From NCBI GenBank assembly GCA_036517855.1, contig DATDSR010000033.1, positions 1 through 30,482 of the forward strand: a stretch of DNA of 30,482 nt. The letters run 5' to 3'. The position numbers and the translations under genes are program-made. This document shows positions 13,437-21,059 of this stretch, in pieces. Positions within the stretch are counted from its first letter, which is position 1. Each line of letters starts with the position of its first letter. Under the pieces are notes generated by a model. The model ran no database searches. It was given only the letters and a program-made list of their open reading frames with translations, and was not told where the DNA came from. The DNA is from DATDSR01 sp036517855 (lineage in GTDB: Bacteria; Patescibacteriota; Minisyncoccia; Phycocordibacterales; DATDSR01).

Positions 13437-14891
13437 ATGCCCGAGCAAACACAAACAACTTCGCGCCCACCTATCGTTGTTGTGCTTGGCCACGTGGACC
13501 ACGGCAAGAGCACTTTACTCGACTACATTCGTAAATCAAATACAGTAGACAAGGAGGCGGGTGGTATAACTCAAAGTATCGTCGCTTATGAAATAGAAGT
13601 TGATGGTAAACACATTACCTTCATCGACACCCCAGGGCACACTGCCTTCCAAGCGATGCGCAAGCGGGGGGCCTCTGTAGCCGATATCGCAATACTCGTA
13701 ATAGCCGCGGATGACGGAGTTAAGCCCCAAACGCTTGAAGCTCTTGCCGCTATCAAGGAAACGCAAACACCATTCATCGTAGCCATCAATAAGATAGACA
13801 AACCAAACGCCAATGTTGAACGAACTAAGCAAACACTGGCTGAAGCGGACGTGTTTGTCGAGGGCTATGGAGGTACAGTGCCGGTGGCCGAAGTAAGTGC
13901 CAAGTCCGGCAAAGGGGTAGATGATTTACTATCACTAATTCTACTTTCGGCCGAACTTGAAGAGTTTAAGGCAACTCCTAGCAAAAGGGCCGAGGGCATC
14001 GTCATTGAGGCCCACCACGCCGGTAAACGTGGGATTGTCGCCACGCTTGTTATTAAAGACGGAACGCTGAATAAAGGCGATTACGTGGCAACAGGTAGTG
14101 CATACGCTCCAGTGCGACAACTCACAGATACGCTGGGAACACCACTCGACACAGCCAGTTTCTCTACCCCAGTAGTAGTGGCAGACTGGAACAACGCGCC
14201 CATTGCTGGCGAAACTTTCGCAAGCCACAAAAGCAAAAAGGAAGCCGAAGAATTTGTTAAGGACGTCTCACGTATACGACCCGTGATGGTGAAGAAGGAG
14301 GTGATGATACCTATCTTGCTTAAAACTGACACGCTCGGCATGCTTGAGGCCATTGAGGGCGAACTCGGCAAGCGAGAGAGCGAGAAGGTGGGAGTAACTA
14401 TAGTATCTGGCGGCATCGGCACTATTACCGAAGGCGACGTTAAACTAATCCAAGGAGCAAAGGCGCCAGTTATTATTGGGTTTAACGTAGAGGTGGACCG
14501 ACATGCGCAAGATGTGATAGAGAAGAATGCTATCCACATCGAAAAGTTTGATATTATCTACAAACTAACCGAGTGGTTCGATGCTTACATCGAGAGCGTC
14601 ACACCCAAAGAGATTAGCGAAACTGTTACTGGCTCGGCTAAAGTTCTGAAAATATTTAGCCGAACACGCGACAAGCAAATAGTGGGCGGTAAAGTGACGG
14701 ATGGTAAAATCGAAGCTGGGAAAAAGGTGCGTGTTATGAGACGTGAGGGGCAAATTGCCGAAGGCCACATTGTGGGTCTAGAGAAGAATCGTGTAGAAAC
14801 GCGTGAGGTAGAGACGGGCGAGCTATTTGGTGCGAGTATTGATGCTAAAACTGCGATAGCTGAAGGTGACGTGATAGAGCAATACACATGA
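13437..14891 (+). CDS. infB: Translation initiation factor IF-2, short form
   Basis: GTPase that brings initiator tRNA to the 30S subunit. G1 GHVDHGKST (18-26), G2 GGITQSI (42-48), G3 DTPGH (64-68), G4 NKID (118-121), G5 SAK at about 154-156, then domains II, III and IV. It is 484 aa because the long N-terminal region of typical bacterial IF-2 is missing; the G domain begins almost at the start. This short form is common in reduced bacteria. Coupled to rbfA by an ATGA overlap. Confidence 0.97.
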   Translation: MPEQTQTTSRPPIVVVLGHVDHGKSTLLDYIRKSNTVDKEAGGITQSIVAYEIEVDGKHITFIDTPGHTAFQAMRKRGASVADIAILVIAADDGVKPQTLEALAAIKETQTPFIVAINKIDKPNANVERTKQTLAEADVFVEGYGGTVPVAEVSAKSGKGVDDLLSLILLSAELEEFKATPSKRAEGIVIEAHHAGKRGIVATLVIKDGTLNKGDYVATGSAYAPVRQLTDTLGTPLDTASFSTPVVVADWNNAPIAGETFASHKSKKEAEEFVKDVSRIRPVMVKKEVMIPILLKTDTLGMLEAIEGELGKRESEKVGVTIVSGGIGTITEGDVKLIQGAKAPVIIGFNVEVDRHAQDVIEKNAIHIEKFDIIYKLTEWFDAYIESVTPKEISETVTGSAKVLKIFSRTRDKQIVGGKVTDGKIEAGKKVRVMRREGQIAEGHIVGLEKNRVETREVETGELFGASIDAKTAIAEGDVIEQYT

Positions 14892-15214
14892 CAAAAGAAA
14901 GGAGGGTAAATAGATTAACTGACCACTTGCGAGATTTGGCGGCTAAGTTCTTAGAGAAAGAGAGTTCGCGCACTGCCCTCATCACTGTCACGCGCGCGGA
15001 GATTAGTAAGAACGCGAAAAAGGTCAACCTACTTATCAGTGTCTTCCCACCCGAGCGTAGCGACCAGGCGCTTGATTTCGCCAAGCGAAAAATGGGAGAT
15101 TTAAGAAATTTCGTGGCCACTGAAATGAAAACAAAAAGTGTACCAATTTTCAGCGTCAATCTAGACTTAGGCGAAAAGAACCGTCAACGCATAGACGAAC
15201 TCTTGCGCACATAG
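14888..15214 (+). CDS. rbfA: Ribosome-binding factor A
   Basis: A 108-aa KH-like protein needed for 16S 5'-end processing and late 30S maturation. It starts with RRVNRLTDHLRDLAAKFL and has the strand pattern ITVTRAEISKNAKKVNLLISVFP and the closing PIFSVNLDLGEKNRQRIDELL. Overlaps infB by 4 nt (ATGA), the usual order in bacteria. The first tRNA starts 14 nt after the stop. Confidence 0.93.
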   Translation: MTKERRVNRLTDHLRDLAAKFLEKESSRTALITVTRAEISKNAKKVNLLISVFPPERSDQALDFAKRKMGDLRNFVATEMKTKSVPIFSVNLDLGEKNRQRIDELLRT

Positions 15215-15228
15215 TAAGCTAGACACAC

Positions 15229-15300
15229 GGCCTGGTGGCGAAGAGGCAACGCGGCGGTCTGCAAAACCGCTATGCGAGGGTTCGAATCCCTCCCAGGCCT
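15229..15300 (+). tRNA. tRNA-Cys (GCA)
   Basis: Acceptor GGCCTGG/CCAGGCC with U73 (the Cys identity base), anticodon stem GCGGT/ACCGC around CTGCAAA. CCA not encoded. Confidence 0.95.
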
Positions 15301-15308
15301 TTGGCCAC

Positions 15309-15389
15309 GCCCGGGTGGCGGAATGGTATACGCGCTCGACTTAAGATCGAGTGTCGCAAGACGTGAGAGTTCGAGTCTCTCCCCGGGCA
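15309..15389 (+). tRNA. tRNA-Leu (TAA)
   Basis: Acceptor GCCCGGG/CCCGGGC with A73, anticodon stem CTCGA/TCGAG around CTTAAGA, long variable arm. CCA not encoded. It follows tRNA-Cys after 8 nt. Confidence 0.95.
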
Positions 15390-15402
15390 CAGAGAAAAAT
15401 CA

Positions 15403-15431
15403 TTGCGATGAAGTTGTTTTTGCGTTAGTAT
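15403..15431 (+). promoter_or_regulatory. Possible promoter of tRNA-Lys
   Basis: TTGCGA (15403-15408), 17 nt, TAGTAT (15426-15431), then 11 nt to the tRNA 5' end. Reasonable spacing, moderate hexamers. Confidence 0.4.
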
Positions 15432-15442
15432 TATTTCGTTAT

Positions 15443-15515
15443 CCCTCCATAGCTCAGTTGGTAGAGCAGCTCGCTCTTAACGAGAAGGTCGTAGGTTCGA
15501 ATCCTACTGGGGGGA
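15443..15515 (+). tRNA. tRNA-Lys (CTT)
   Basis: Acceptor CCCTCCA/TGGGGGG (one T-G pair) with A73, anticodon loop CTCTTAA giving CTT, standard D and T arms. The first base is C, and the 27-43 pair is a G-A mismatch. CCA not encoded. Confidence 0.9.
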
Positions 15516-15542
15516 CTAGGAGTGCGAGAAATGACTCGCAAA

Positions 15543-15629
15543 GCCGAGGTGGCGAAATTGGCAGACGCGCCAGCCTTAGGAGCTGGTTCCCGCAAGGGAT
15601 TGGAGGTTCAAGTCCTCTCCTCGGCACCA
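15543..15629 (+). tRNA. tRNA-Leu (TAG), CCA encoded
   Basis: Acceptor GCCGAGG/CCTCGGC, A73 followed by an encoded CCA (15627-15629), anticodon stem CCAGC/GCTGG around CTTAGGA, long variable arm. This is the third Leu tRNA in the window. Confidence 0.95.
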
Positions 15630-15637
15630 CAAACTTA

Positions 15638-16417
15638 TCATCGGACTTTTACGTCCCAGTGATCATTTTCTTTCATCCAGACCGCTCCCGTCTTTGTATC
15701 AAGGTAGCGCTCATACTTTTTTTCCCCAGATGGTGGCATCCGTCTGAATTTGCCGTCGTTAGCATTGACCGAACCGGTTATATAATCATTTATTCCCGGG
15801 TTTAGGCTCACGTCGACCGCTTCGCCCTGCGGGTGACCAGCGTTTGGATCGTGATCAACATTAGGATTAGTGGCATCTGTGACTTGCAAAAAACAAGCTG
15901 CACAAGCATCAGCAAGGGAGAGAACGGCATCAAGCGTACCCACCTTGACACCCTCCAAAACCGCTCCATTTTTTACGCTAACATTGTGGTATTGACCAGT
16001 ATTTTCCAAATAATTCTTAGCCGTGTTCTGGTCGAACGTGCCTGCTCCAGCACCACCTGCTCCGCCGGTTGGGGATGTAACCTGGGTGAGACCGAGCTTG
16101 GGGTTAACGAGTGCGGGGTTAATTGTGTTTAGGATTAGCCACGAGACTAGGGCGAGCACCAAGCCAGTGAGGGCACCGGTTATACGCTTGGTGGCCTCTC
16201 CTTTGGCCCCAGGATTGGCGAAGGAGGTCATATATTCGATGCCACCTATCACAATCATAATGAAAGCAAGCACAACAGTGATAGTGAGCGCCGCGTTGTA
16301 CACCACACCGAAGTAACCGACGCCAGTTACGTCTTGTGTCTTTTCCTGACCTGGCAAACGCTCAAGCACTATGTACTCCGTCGTCCCTTCTGCGTAAGCG
16401 GTTTGTATAAATGACAT
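15638..16417 (-). CDS. T4SS_pilin-like protein fused to an M15-like peptidase domain
   Basis: The N-terminal ~110 residues have the two-helix pilin layout of the neighbouring genes: membrane segment about 38-60 (ITVVLAFIMIVIGGIEYM), a basic loop GAKGEATKR, and a second segment about 80-100. A Gly/Ala linker (118-126) leads to a C-terminal domain with GHPQGEAVDV (H195, D202) and DHWDV (H253). The H-x6-D ... HW pattern is that of zinc DD-carboxypeptidases of family M15 (VanY/endolysin type), which cut peptidoglycan peptides. Being the last pilin gene of its cluster, it might open the cell wall for pilus assembly; that is inference. Convergent with the tRNA cluster. Confidence 0.8.
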   Translation of the reverse strand: MSFIQTAYAEGTTEYIVLERLPGQEKTQDVTGVGYFGVVYNAALTITVVLAFIMIVIGGIEYMTSFANPGAKGEATKRITGALTGLVLALVSWLILNTINPALVNPKLGLTQVTSPTGGAGGAGAGTFDQNTAKNYLENTGQYHNVSVKNGAVLEGVKVGTLDAVLSLADACAACFLQVTDATNPNVDHDPNAGHPQGEAVDVSLNPGINDYITGSVNANDGKFRRMPPSGEKKYERYLDTKTGAVWMKENDHWDVKVR

Positions 16418-16419
16418 AA

Positions 16420-16716
16420 TTATTTGAACTGGGGCGGTTGTTCCACACTGCCCGTGCCAATTTGGAAGGAGTCCGCAATTAAGTTAACCAGACCCCATAC
16501 ACTCACCATAACAAACAAGCCTACAATACCCCAAATCATCTTGCTTCGCCCCTCTTTACGTCCTTCACTCTCGCCAGATTTGCTTATAAACACCACCACA
16601 CCCCAAATAAAGTAGAGCAAGGCCAACCCCGCCACAAGCACAATAAGACCGTTGATAATCGAATAGAGTACCCCATCGTAACCGAAAATGTAATCGAATC
16701 GTGTTGGATGTCCCAT
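16420..16716 (-). CDS. Two-helix T4SS_pilin/VirB2-like protein
   Basis: 98 aa with the array signature: first helix ending LLYFIWGVVVFISKSG, charged loop SEGRKEGRSK, second helix MIWGIVGLFVMVSVWGLV. There is no cleavable signal; both ends probably lie outside with the loop in the cytoplasm. Short Gln/Pro-rich tail. 2 nt separate it from the M15-fusion gene and 6 nt from the gene upstream, so it is co-transcribed. Exact role in a pilus or secretion channel is not shown by the sequence. Confidence 0.8.
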   Translation of the reverse strand: MGHPTRFDYIFGYDGVLYSIINGLIVLVAGLALLYFIWGVVVFISKSGESEGRKEGRSKMIWGIVGLFVMVSVWGLVNLIADSFQIGTGSVEQPPQFK

Positions 16717-16722
16717 GCTTGA

Positions 16723-17085
16723 TTAACTTGCTTTTGGCAGGCCGGGCGATTTGGGGACGGTAGGATTCTCGCTCCCCGGTCCGAGGATACTCTCTCGCAC
16801 AAAGCCCACCAGTCCCCACACGCTCACAATGGCAAAGAGGGCGATAACACCCCAAATCATCCTGTGCCTGCCTTCAGCCCGCTTCTCTTCACTCCCAGAA
16901 TTACCAATAAACACAATCATACCCCAGATAAAAACAATAACGGCCACCCCAATGGCAAGTGGCACCAGATTACCAAGCCAAATCTTCAAGCTATCTATGA
17001 TGTCTCCGAAGGTGCGGGCGTAAGCAAGCCCGGGCAAGGCAAAGGCGACTGTGGGTAAAATGAATTTAACTGTGCGTAATTTCAT
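16723..17085 (-). CDS. Two-helix T4SS_pilin/VirB2-like protein with signal peptide
   Basis: From ATG 17085 the protein starts MKLRTVKFILPTVAFALPGLAYA, a good signal peptide, so I prefer it to the ATG at 17094. The mature part has two helices with IVFIGNSGSEEKRAEGRHRMIWGVIALFAIVSVWGLV and a Pro-rich tail. It shares a stretch of over 20 identical nucleotides with its neighbour around the second helix (near 16840 and 17210), a sign of recent duplication or conversion. Confidence 0.8.
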   Translation of the reverse strand: MKLRTVKFILPTVAFALPGLAYARTFGDIIDSLKIWLGNLVPLAIGVAVIVFIWGMIVFIGNSGSEEKRAEGRHRMIWGVIALFAIVSVWGLVGFVRESILGPGSENPTVPKSPGLPKAS

Positions 17086-17098
17086 ACTGTTCATTAGC

Positions 17099-17455
17099 TT
17101 ACTGTGGTATTAGGTTTCTGCCATCTGTTGGGGAACCTACCTTTTCGTCAATTCCAAACGTCTGGCCCACAAACCGAGTCAAGCCCCAGATTGAGACTAT
17201 CACGAAGAGGGCGATAACACCCCAAATCATCTTTTGCCTCCCCTCTTTGCGAGCCTCCTCCTCTCCGGATTTAGCAATAAATACAACCAAACCCCAAATA
17301 AATACTATCACCGCAAGGCCAATCATAATGGGCATTAAGGCCCCGAGCCATCTCTTCAATGATGCAATAAATGTGTCCAGACCGGCCGCGAAAGTGAGAG
17401 CTGGTAAAGCTATTATTAATAGGACGCTAGAAAGTTTTGCTAAGCTGTTTTTCAT
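17099..17455 (-). CDS. Two-helix T4SS_pilin/VirB2-like protein with signal peptide
   Basis: Start ATG 17455 gives MKNSLAKLSSVLLIIALPALTFA, a clear signal peptide; the frame is open to 17473 but a TATAAT lies between the two ATGs, 6 nt before 17455. The mature part keeps the array motif (VVFIAKSGEEEARKEGRQKMIWGVIALFVIVSIWGL). First gene of the 17455-15638 pilin operon. Confidence 0.82.
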   Translation of the reverse strand: MKNSLAKLSSVLLIIALPALTFAAGLDTFIASLKRWLGALMPIMIGLAVIVFIWGLVVFIAKSGEEEARKEGRQKMIWGVIALFVIVSIWGLTRFVGQTFGIDEKVGSPTDGRNLIPQ

Positions 17456-17461
17456 ATCCCC

Positions 17462-17467
17462 ATTATA
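17462..17467 (-). promoter_or_regulatory. -10 box of the downstream pilin operon, leaderless
   Basis: TATAAT on the minus strand, 6 nt before ATG 17455, the same geometry as at parB and clpB. A -35 is not clear. Confidence 0.55.
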
Positions 17468-17524
17468 CCCCATAGAAAGCCAATAAACGTAAGGGTTTAT
17501 TCACACAAGCAATAGAACTTAGCC

Positions 17525-17577
17525 TTGACTTGCGATCGTCAATAATATACATTGAAAGGGTGAAGGAATCGCCTTTC
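17525..17577 (+). promoter_or_regulatory. Promoter and possible operator of the abiE pair
   Basis: TTGACT (17525-17530) and, 17 nt on, TACATT (17548-17553), or TATACA two bases earlier. Directly after it lies GAAAGG...CCTTTC (17554-17559/17572-17577) with 12 nt between, in the place expected for autorepression. Known AbiEi proteins bind inverted repeats in their own promoter; assignment of this repeat is inference. Confidence 0.5.
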
Positions 17578-17605
17578 CATTACACATATTGTAAAACTCG
17601 CCTTT

Positions 17606-18193
17606 ATGGCTACGGATAACCTTCTCGCCAGACTATACCAATCCTCAAAAACAATCCTAACCACCAAGGACATTGCCTTGATTTGGGGCGAGACTAACAA
17701 AGTAAATCTTACTTCAAAAATAAAATATTATGCTAAGCAGGGGTCACTAATCCGCTTGACCAGAGGTGTTTTTGCGAAAGACAAAAATTACAATCCCAAA
17801 GAACTGGCAACCAGTATTTATACCCCCTCCTACATAAGTTTTGAGACAGTGTTGCGAGAGGCAGGCGTAATCTTTCAACAACATGACTCAATTTTTGTAG
17901 CCAGTCCCTATCCTGCTACAAAAGAAATTGACGGTCATGTAATTACGTTTAGAAAACTGAAAGACAGCGTGCTTTTTAGCGCAATTGGCGTTAAGAATGA
18001 AAAAAATTATAGCATCGCTACACCCGAGCGAGCATTCCTCGACACTATTTATTTATCTCCTAAATTTTATTTTGACAACCTGCGACCCATTAATTGGGAG
18101 AAATGCTTTAAACTTGCGAAAATATACGAGAACAAACAGCTCATAAAGCGCTTAAAGAAATGCCAGACTCAATATCAAAAGTATGCTCAATAA
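17606..18193 (+). CDS. AbiEi-type antitoxin / transcriptional regulator
   Basis: A 195-aa protein with an N-terminal winged-helix region (residues ~1-60, LARLYQSSKTILTTKDIALIW ... LIRLTRGVFAKD) and a C-terminal domain with the AbiEi-like SIYTPSYISFETVLREAGVIFQQ and the TPERAFLDTIYLSP motif. In type IV toxin-antitoxin systems it represses its own promoter and counteracts AbiEii without binding it. It overlaps the toxin gene by 11 nt. Lower GC than the flanking genes and opposite in strand to the pilins, consistent with acquisition. Confidence 0.85.
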   Translation: MATDNLLARLYQSSKTILTTKDIALIWGETNKVNLTSKIKYYAKQGSLIRLTRGVFAKDKNYNPKELATSIYTPSYISFETVLREAGVIFQQHDSIFVASPYPATKEIDGHVITFRKLKDSVLFSAIGVKNEKNYSIATPERAFLDTIYLSPKFYFDNLRPINWEKCFKLAKIYENKQLIKRLKKCQTQYQKYAQ

Positions 18194-18896
18194 AGAAAAA
18201 CATCAGCTCATAATGGGACAGATTTTGAGAGATATCTATTCAGACACTTCCATCTCCTCTTTTTTGGGATTTAAAGGTGGTACTTGTGCCTATCTTTTTT
18301 ATGGCCTCTCTAGATTCTCTGTAGACCTAGACTTTGACCTATTTTCTACGGGTGAAGATACCCAAAAACTGGTTTACGAGAAAATTGGCGGTATGTTAGG
18401 AAAATACGGAGAGGTAAAAGATAATCACATAAAACGAAATACCGTCTTCTTCCTGCTCTCATACGGCGACACGGATCATAATGTCAAAGTTGAAGTGAGT
18501 GTGAGAATCCTCGTGCCAGACATCAGAGAGCATTATGAGATCAAAGAGTATCTTGGCATTTCTATGCTTGTGGGCAAGAAGGATTATCTCTTTGCGAGCA
18601 AGCTGGCCGCTCTGACCAGCAGAAGCGAAACAGCTATGCGGGATATTTATGATATCTGGTTTTTCGGCACATATCACTGGGATATCAATGCCGAAGTGAT
18701 CAAAGCAAGGACTGGCAAGACTATCAAGGAGCATGTGGCAGACTGCATACTTTCTGTTGAGGCAGTCAAAGACAATGAAATTCTGCGGGGATTGGCTGAA
18801 CTTTTGCCAGGTGAAAAAGAGAAAGTTTGGGTCAAAACTCACCTAAGAAAAGAGGTCATATTCCTCCTCAAAAACTACCAATCAGTGTTGGGTTGA
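18183..18896 (+). CDS. AbiEii/AbiGii nucleotidyltransferase toxin
   Basis: A DNA polymerase-beta-like nucleotidyltransferase. The motif GFKGGTCAYLFYG (29-41) and the metal-binding DLD (48-50) in SVDLDFDLF match the family; a later KxDYLFASKLAAL helix and RDIYDIWFF are also typical. Such enzymes transfer nucleotides to RNA (tRNA in studied relatives) and arrest growth or abort phage infection. All key residues are present, so it is likely active. Length 237 aa is at the short end. The stop codon lies within the -35 box of the next operon. Confidence 0.88.
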   Translation: MLNKEKHQLIMGQILRDIYSDTSISSFLGFKGGTCAYLFYGLSRFSVDLDFDLFSTGEDTQKLVYEKIGGMLGKYGEVKDNHIKRNTVFFLLSYGDTDHNVKVEVSVRILVPDIREHYEIKEYLGISMLVGKKDYLFASKLAALTSRSETAMRDIYDIWFFGTYHWDINAEVIKARTGKTIKEHVADCILSVEAVKDNEILRGLAELLPGEKEKVWVKTHLRKEVIFLLKNYQSVLG

Positions 18897-18922
18897 CAAG
18901 CACCCATATAATATGGTATACT
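18893..18922 (+). promoter_or_regulatory. Strong promoter of the 19049-20979 operon
   Basis: TTGACA (18893-18898), 18-nt spacer, TATACT (18917-18922) with an extended TGG just before it. This predicts a leader of about 120 nt with two hairpins: GGACCA/TGGTCC (18940-18966) and the repeat at 18968-19000. Confidence 0.75.
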
Positions 18923-18967
18923 CCCCCAAGCGGTCAACTGGACCAGTTCATTGAAAAACTTGGTCCA

Positions 18968-19000
18968 ACCCCGTAGTGAAGCAAAGCTCTACTACAGGGT
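18968..19000. repeat. Imperfect palindromic repeat, copy 2
   Basis: Same 33 nt as positions 1-33 with one difference. Here it lies in the untranslated leader of the membrane operon, about 50 nt before the first ATG. Confidence 0.8.
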
Positions 19001-19048
19001 CCAAAAAGCCGTAGAATCGGCCAAAAAATCTAGAAGGGAAAGGATAAA

Positions 19049-19738
19049 ATGTGGGGAAGAATCGCTAAGACAGCAAAGTGGGCGTTCGGGGAGTTCGGTA
19101 CCGCGTTGGCAGCAGCTGGCGTCGAAAGAAAGATCTTCGGAAGCCCAGGCGAGACGGGCGGCGGGTCTGCCACCAATTACGTTTCAGGAGTCATGGGAGA
19201 ACACCACACTATGCGCGCAGAAGAGGAGAAAAAGGCGCGAATCGCCCGCATCGAGGTTGAGGAAATCATCAGCAAGATGTTCCCCGCTCTCGCAAAAATG
19301 CTCGACAGCAACGAGATCTGGGAACGCGACCTGATGATGGCGGTTCACGATAAATTCGACATGGGCGCCAGCAATAGCGCCCCCGCCACGGCACCTGCGA
19401 AAGGACGCGGTCCAACCCCTGCAACTATCCAGAAGCAGGCGGAAGCAAAAGTGCAGGCCGCAAAAGAACGCACAGATAAAATCGTCGCATACCTGCAAGG
19501 GTTCGACGAAACTGCAATAAAGGATCCTAAAGAATTCGCGGGGCGCATGGGCAGGCTCCACAAAGACACCACCCTCGAGAGTATTGGCAAGTCAGCCAAA
19601 AAAGTCTGGGACAAGCGCGCGGGATACGTCGGCGAAGCCAAGGTGGTTCTCGACGAAATCGACGCCAGGGTCAGTCCCAAACTGGACGAAGTGAACGCAA
19701 ACCTTCGTCGTGCTGGTTGGCAACGGGAAAGGAGATAG
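19049..19738 (+). CDS. Hypothetical charged helical protein, 229 aa
   Basis: No family recognised. The N-terminus is amphipathic (MWGRIAKTAKWAFGEFGTALAAAG), without a classical signal or membrane helix. It is followed by a Glu/Lys/Arg-rich helix (about 55-85), an Ala/Pro-rich linker (about 108-125) and long charged helices to the end, likely coiled coil. A moderate ribosome-binding site (GGGAAAGGA) precedes the ATG. First gene of a three-gene operon with two membrane proteins; it may be their cytoplasmic partner. Codon use is more GC-rich than in the abiE genes beside it. Confidence 0.75.
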   Translation: MWGRIAKTAKWAFGEFGTALAAAGVERKIFGSPGETGGGSATNYVSGVMGEHHTMRAEEEKKARIARIEVEEIISKMFPALAKMLDSNEIWERDLMMAVHDKFDMGASNSAPATAPAKGRGPTPATIQKQAEAKVQAAKERTDKIVAYLQGFDETAIKDPKEFAGRMGRLHKDTTLESIGKSAKKVWDKRAGYVGEAKVVLDEIDARVSPKLDEVNANLRRAGWQRERR

Positions 19739-19740
19739 GA

Positions 19741-20058
19741 ATGCCAGTACCAGCCAGGGTACAGCCTTACCAACCGAACTTCGCTACCCCACGGGCACAA
19801 CGCCCTTGGTGGCACTACATGCTCATGCTCATCGCCCTCCCGCTATACATCATAGTGAGAGTAGCGAGAGTGTGGTGGCAAGCACTGACAATCATCGCAG
19901 ATGAGATAGTCGGCGGAATCCGCTGGGTCGTCCGGTGGATCAGGCAGTTCGTTACGTGTCACCGGATGGAGGCGGTGTTTGTCCTCAAAACCGCCAGTGT
20001 GGCTGGCCTCGTGTGGCTGGTCATCTGGCTCAGCAATTACCTAGAGCAGTTGCTCTAA
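19741..20058 (+). CDS. Hypothetical membrane protein, 105 aa
   Basis: Start ATG 19741 is chosen because AAAGGAG lies just before it and the stop of the upstream gene is 2 nt away; the frame is open to 19717. There are two hydrophobic segments: WWHYMLMLIALPLYIIVRVARV (about 23-44) and VLKTASVAGLVWLVIWLSNYL (about 82-102). Between them is a Trp/Arg-rich amphipathic stretch (VGGIRWVVRWIRQF) that probably lies on the membrane surface. No family recognised. Confidence 0.75.
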   Translation: MPVPARVQPYQPNFATPRAQRPWWHYMLMLIALPLYIIVRVARVWWQALTIIADEIVGGIRWVVRWIRQFVTCHRMEAVFVLKTASVAGLVWLVIWLSNYLEQLL

Positions 20059-20067
20059 GGAGGCCGT

Positions 20068-20979
20068 GTGTTAGATCGGATATGGGATTTCATCCAGAAC
20101 GTCTGGTTCGGAACCAACTCACGGTTTCGGAAATGGATCTTCTACTCAACCATCTTCCCCGTCATTTTCGTCATCGTGGCGTTAAAGACGGGCCCCTTCG
20201 TCAGCAACTACGTCATACCGATCGCGGTGGGCATCAACGTGATCGCCACCATCGCCATCTTGTGGCACCACCTCAACTGGGTCAACGGCGGGCACCTACA
20301 GTCGCCCGTGGGGCCTTTAGGGCTCGCGGCATTTCTTCAGATCCCGCAGGTACGTAAGTACCTTCTACCAGCCCTCGGTTGGCCGCTCATCATCCAAGTG
20401 ATGTTGGCGGCTTACCTTCGGCTCGTACCCATAAGGGAGGAGCAGGAACTAGCCATGTGGCTGGTACTCGCTACCTTGCTCACACTCCTTAGCGTGGCAG
20501 TCGGGTTCAAGTGGGGACGCCGGATCGCGGTCACGGCGATGGTCGTGATGTCGGTCTGGATAGCGGTGGCCCACTACATCCACAATAGACAGGTGGATGC
20601 GAAAAGTGGGTCGGGCAACCCCACGCCGCCAGCGGCATCAACTCCCGTGGTGGTGGCTTACGCTCCACTTGGTGTGGAACCGGCACAGGTGCGCAGTCGA
20701 CACAGCGGTCCTTACGATGTTGAGGTGGCAGAAAACTCAAAGGAGTGGATCCACTTCACATATAAGGATCGCGATGGCAACACCGGACATCGCCAATGGC
20801 GACGTGACGAAACCAGAGGATTACGGTGGTTCGATAAGGACGACCACCAGTGTTCTAAGGATTCACCATGCTCCATGACGGTTGTCTGGAGCGACAAAGA
20901 AAGCCGCTGGCTCCAGCACGACAAGGAGGGGGAAGACATCTGGGTAGAGTCTCGGCCCGTGGCCGAGGCGAAACTGTGA
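20068..20979 (+). CDS. Hypothetical polytopic membrane protein with soluble C-terminal domain
   Basis: Start GTG 20068 follows TAAGGAGG by 4 nt. Membrane segments lie at about residues 24-42, 47-65, 105-120, 130-147 and 152-170. A Pro/Ser linker (about 182-195) then leads to a ~100-residue soluble domain rich in Trp, Asp and charged residues (SKEWIHFTYKDRDGNTGHRQW...). The C-terminal domain has two Cys (DHQCSKDSPCSM) that could form a disulfide if extracytoplasmic. No homologue recognised. Last gene of the operon, ended by a strong terminator. Confidence 0.75.
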   Translation: MLDRIWDFIQNVWFGTNSRFRKWIFYSTIFPVIFVIVALKTGPFVSNYVIPIAVGINVIATIAILWHHLNWVNGGHLQSPVGPLGLAAFLQIPQVRKYLLPALGWPLIIQVMLAAYLRLVPIREEQELAMWLVLATLLTLLSVAVGFKWGRRIAVTAMVVMSVWIAVAHYIHNRQVDAKSGSGNPTPPAASTPVVVAYAPLGVEPAQVRSRHSGPYDVEVAENSKEWIHFTYKDRDGNTGHRQWRRDETRGLRWFDKDDHQCSKDSPCSMTVVWSDKESRWLQHDKEGEDIWVESRPVAEAKL

Positions 20980-21059
20980 GAGTCGCCACACCATGCGCTC
21001 GGGCGCCTGCTCGAGCATCGCCCTCTTTCCTCGGACCAAGTTTTAGTTTTAGTTCACTC

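Noticed and set aside
13536..14887. Several minus-strand ORFs opposite infB
   Set aside because: They are shadows of the GTPase gene in other frames, with low-complexity composition and no start signals.
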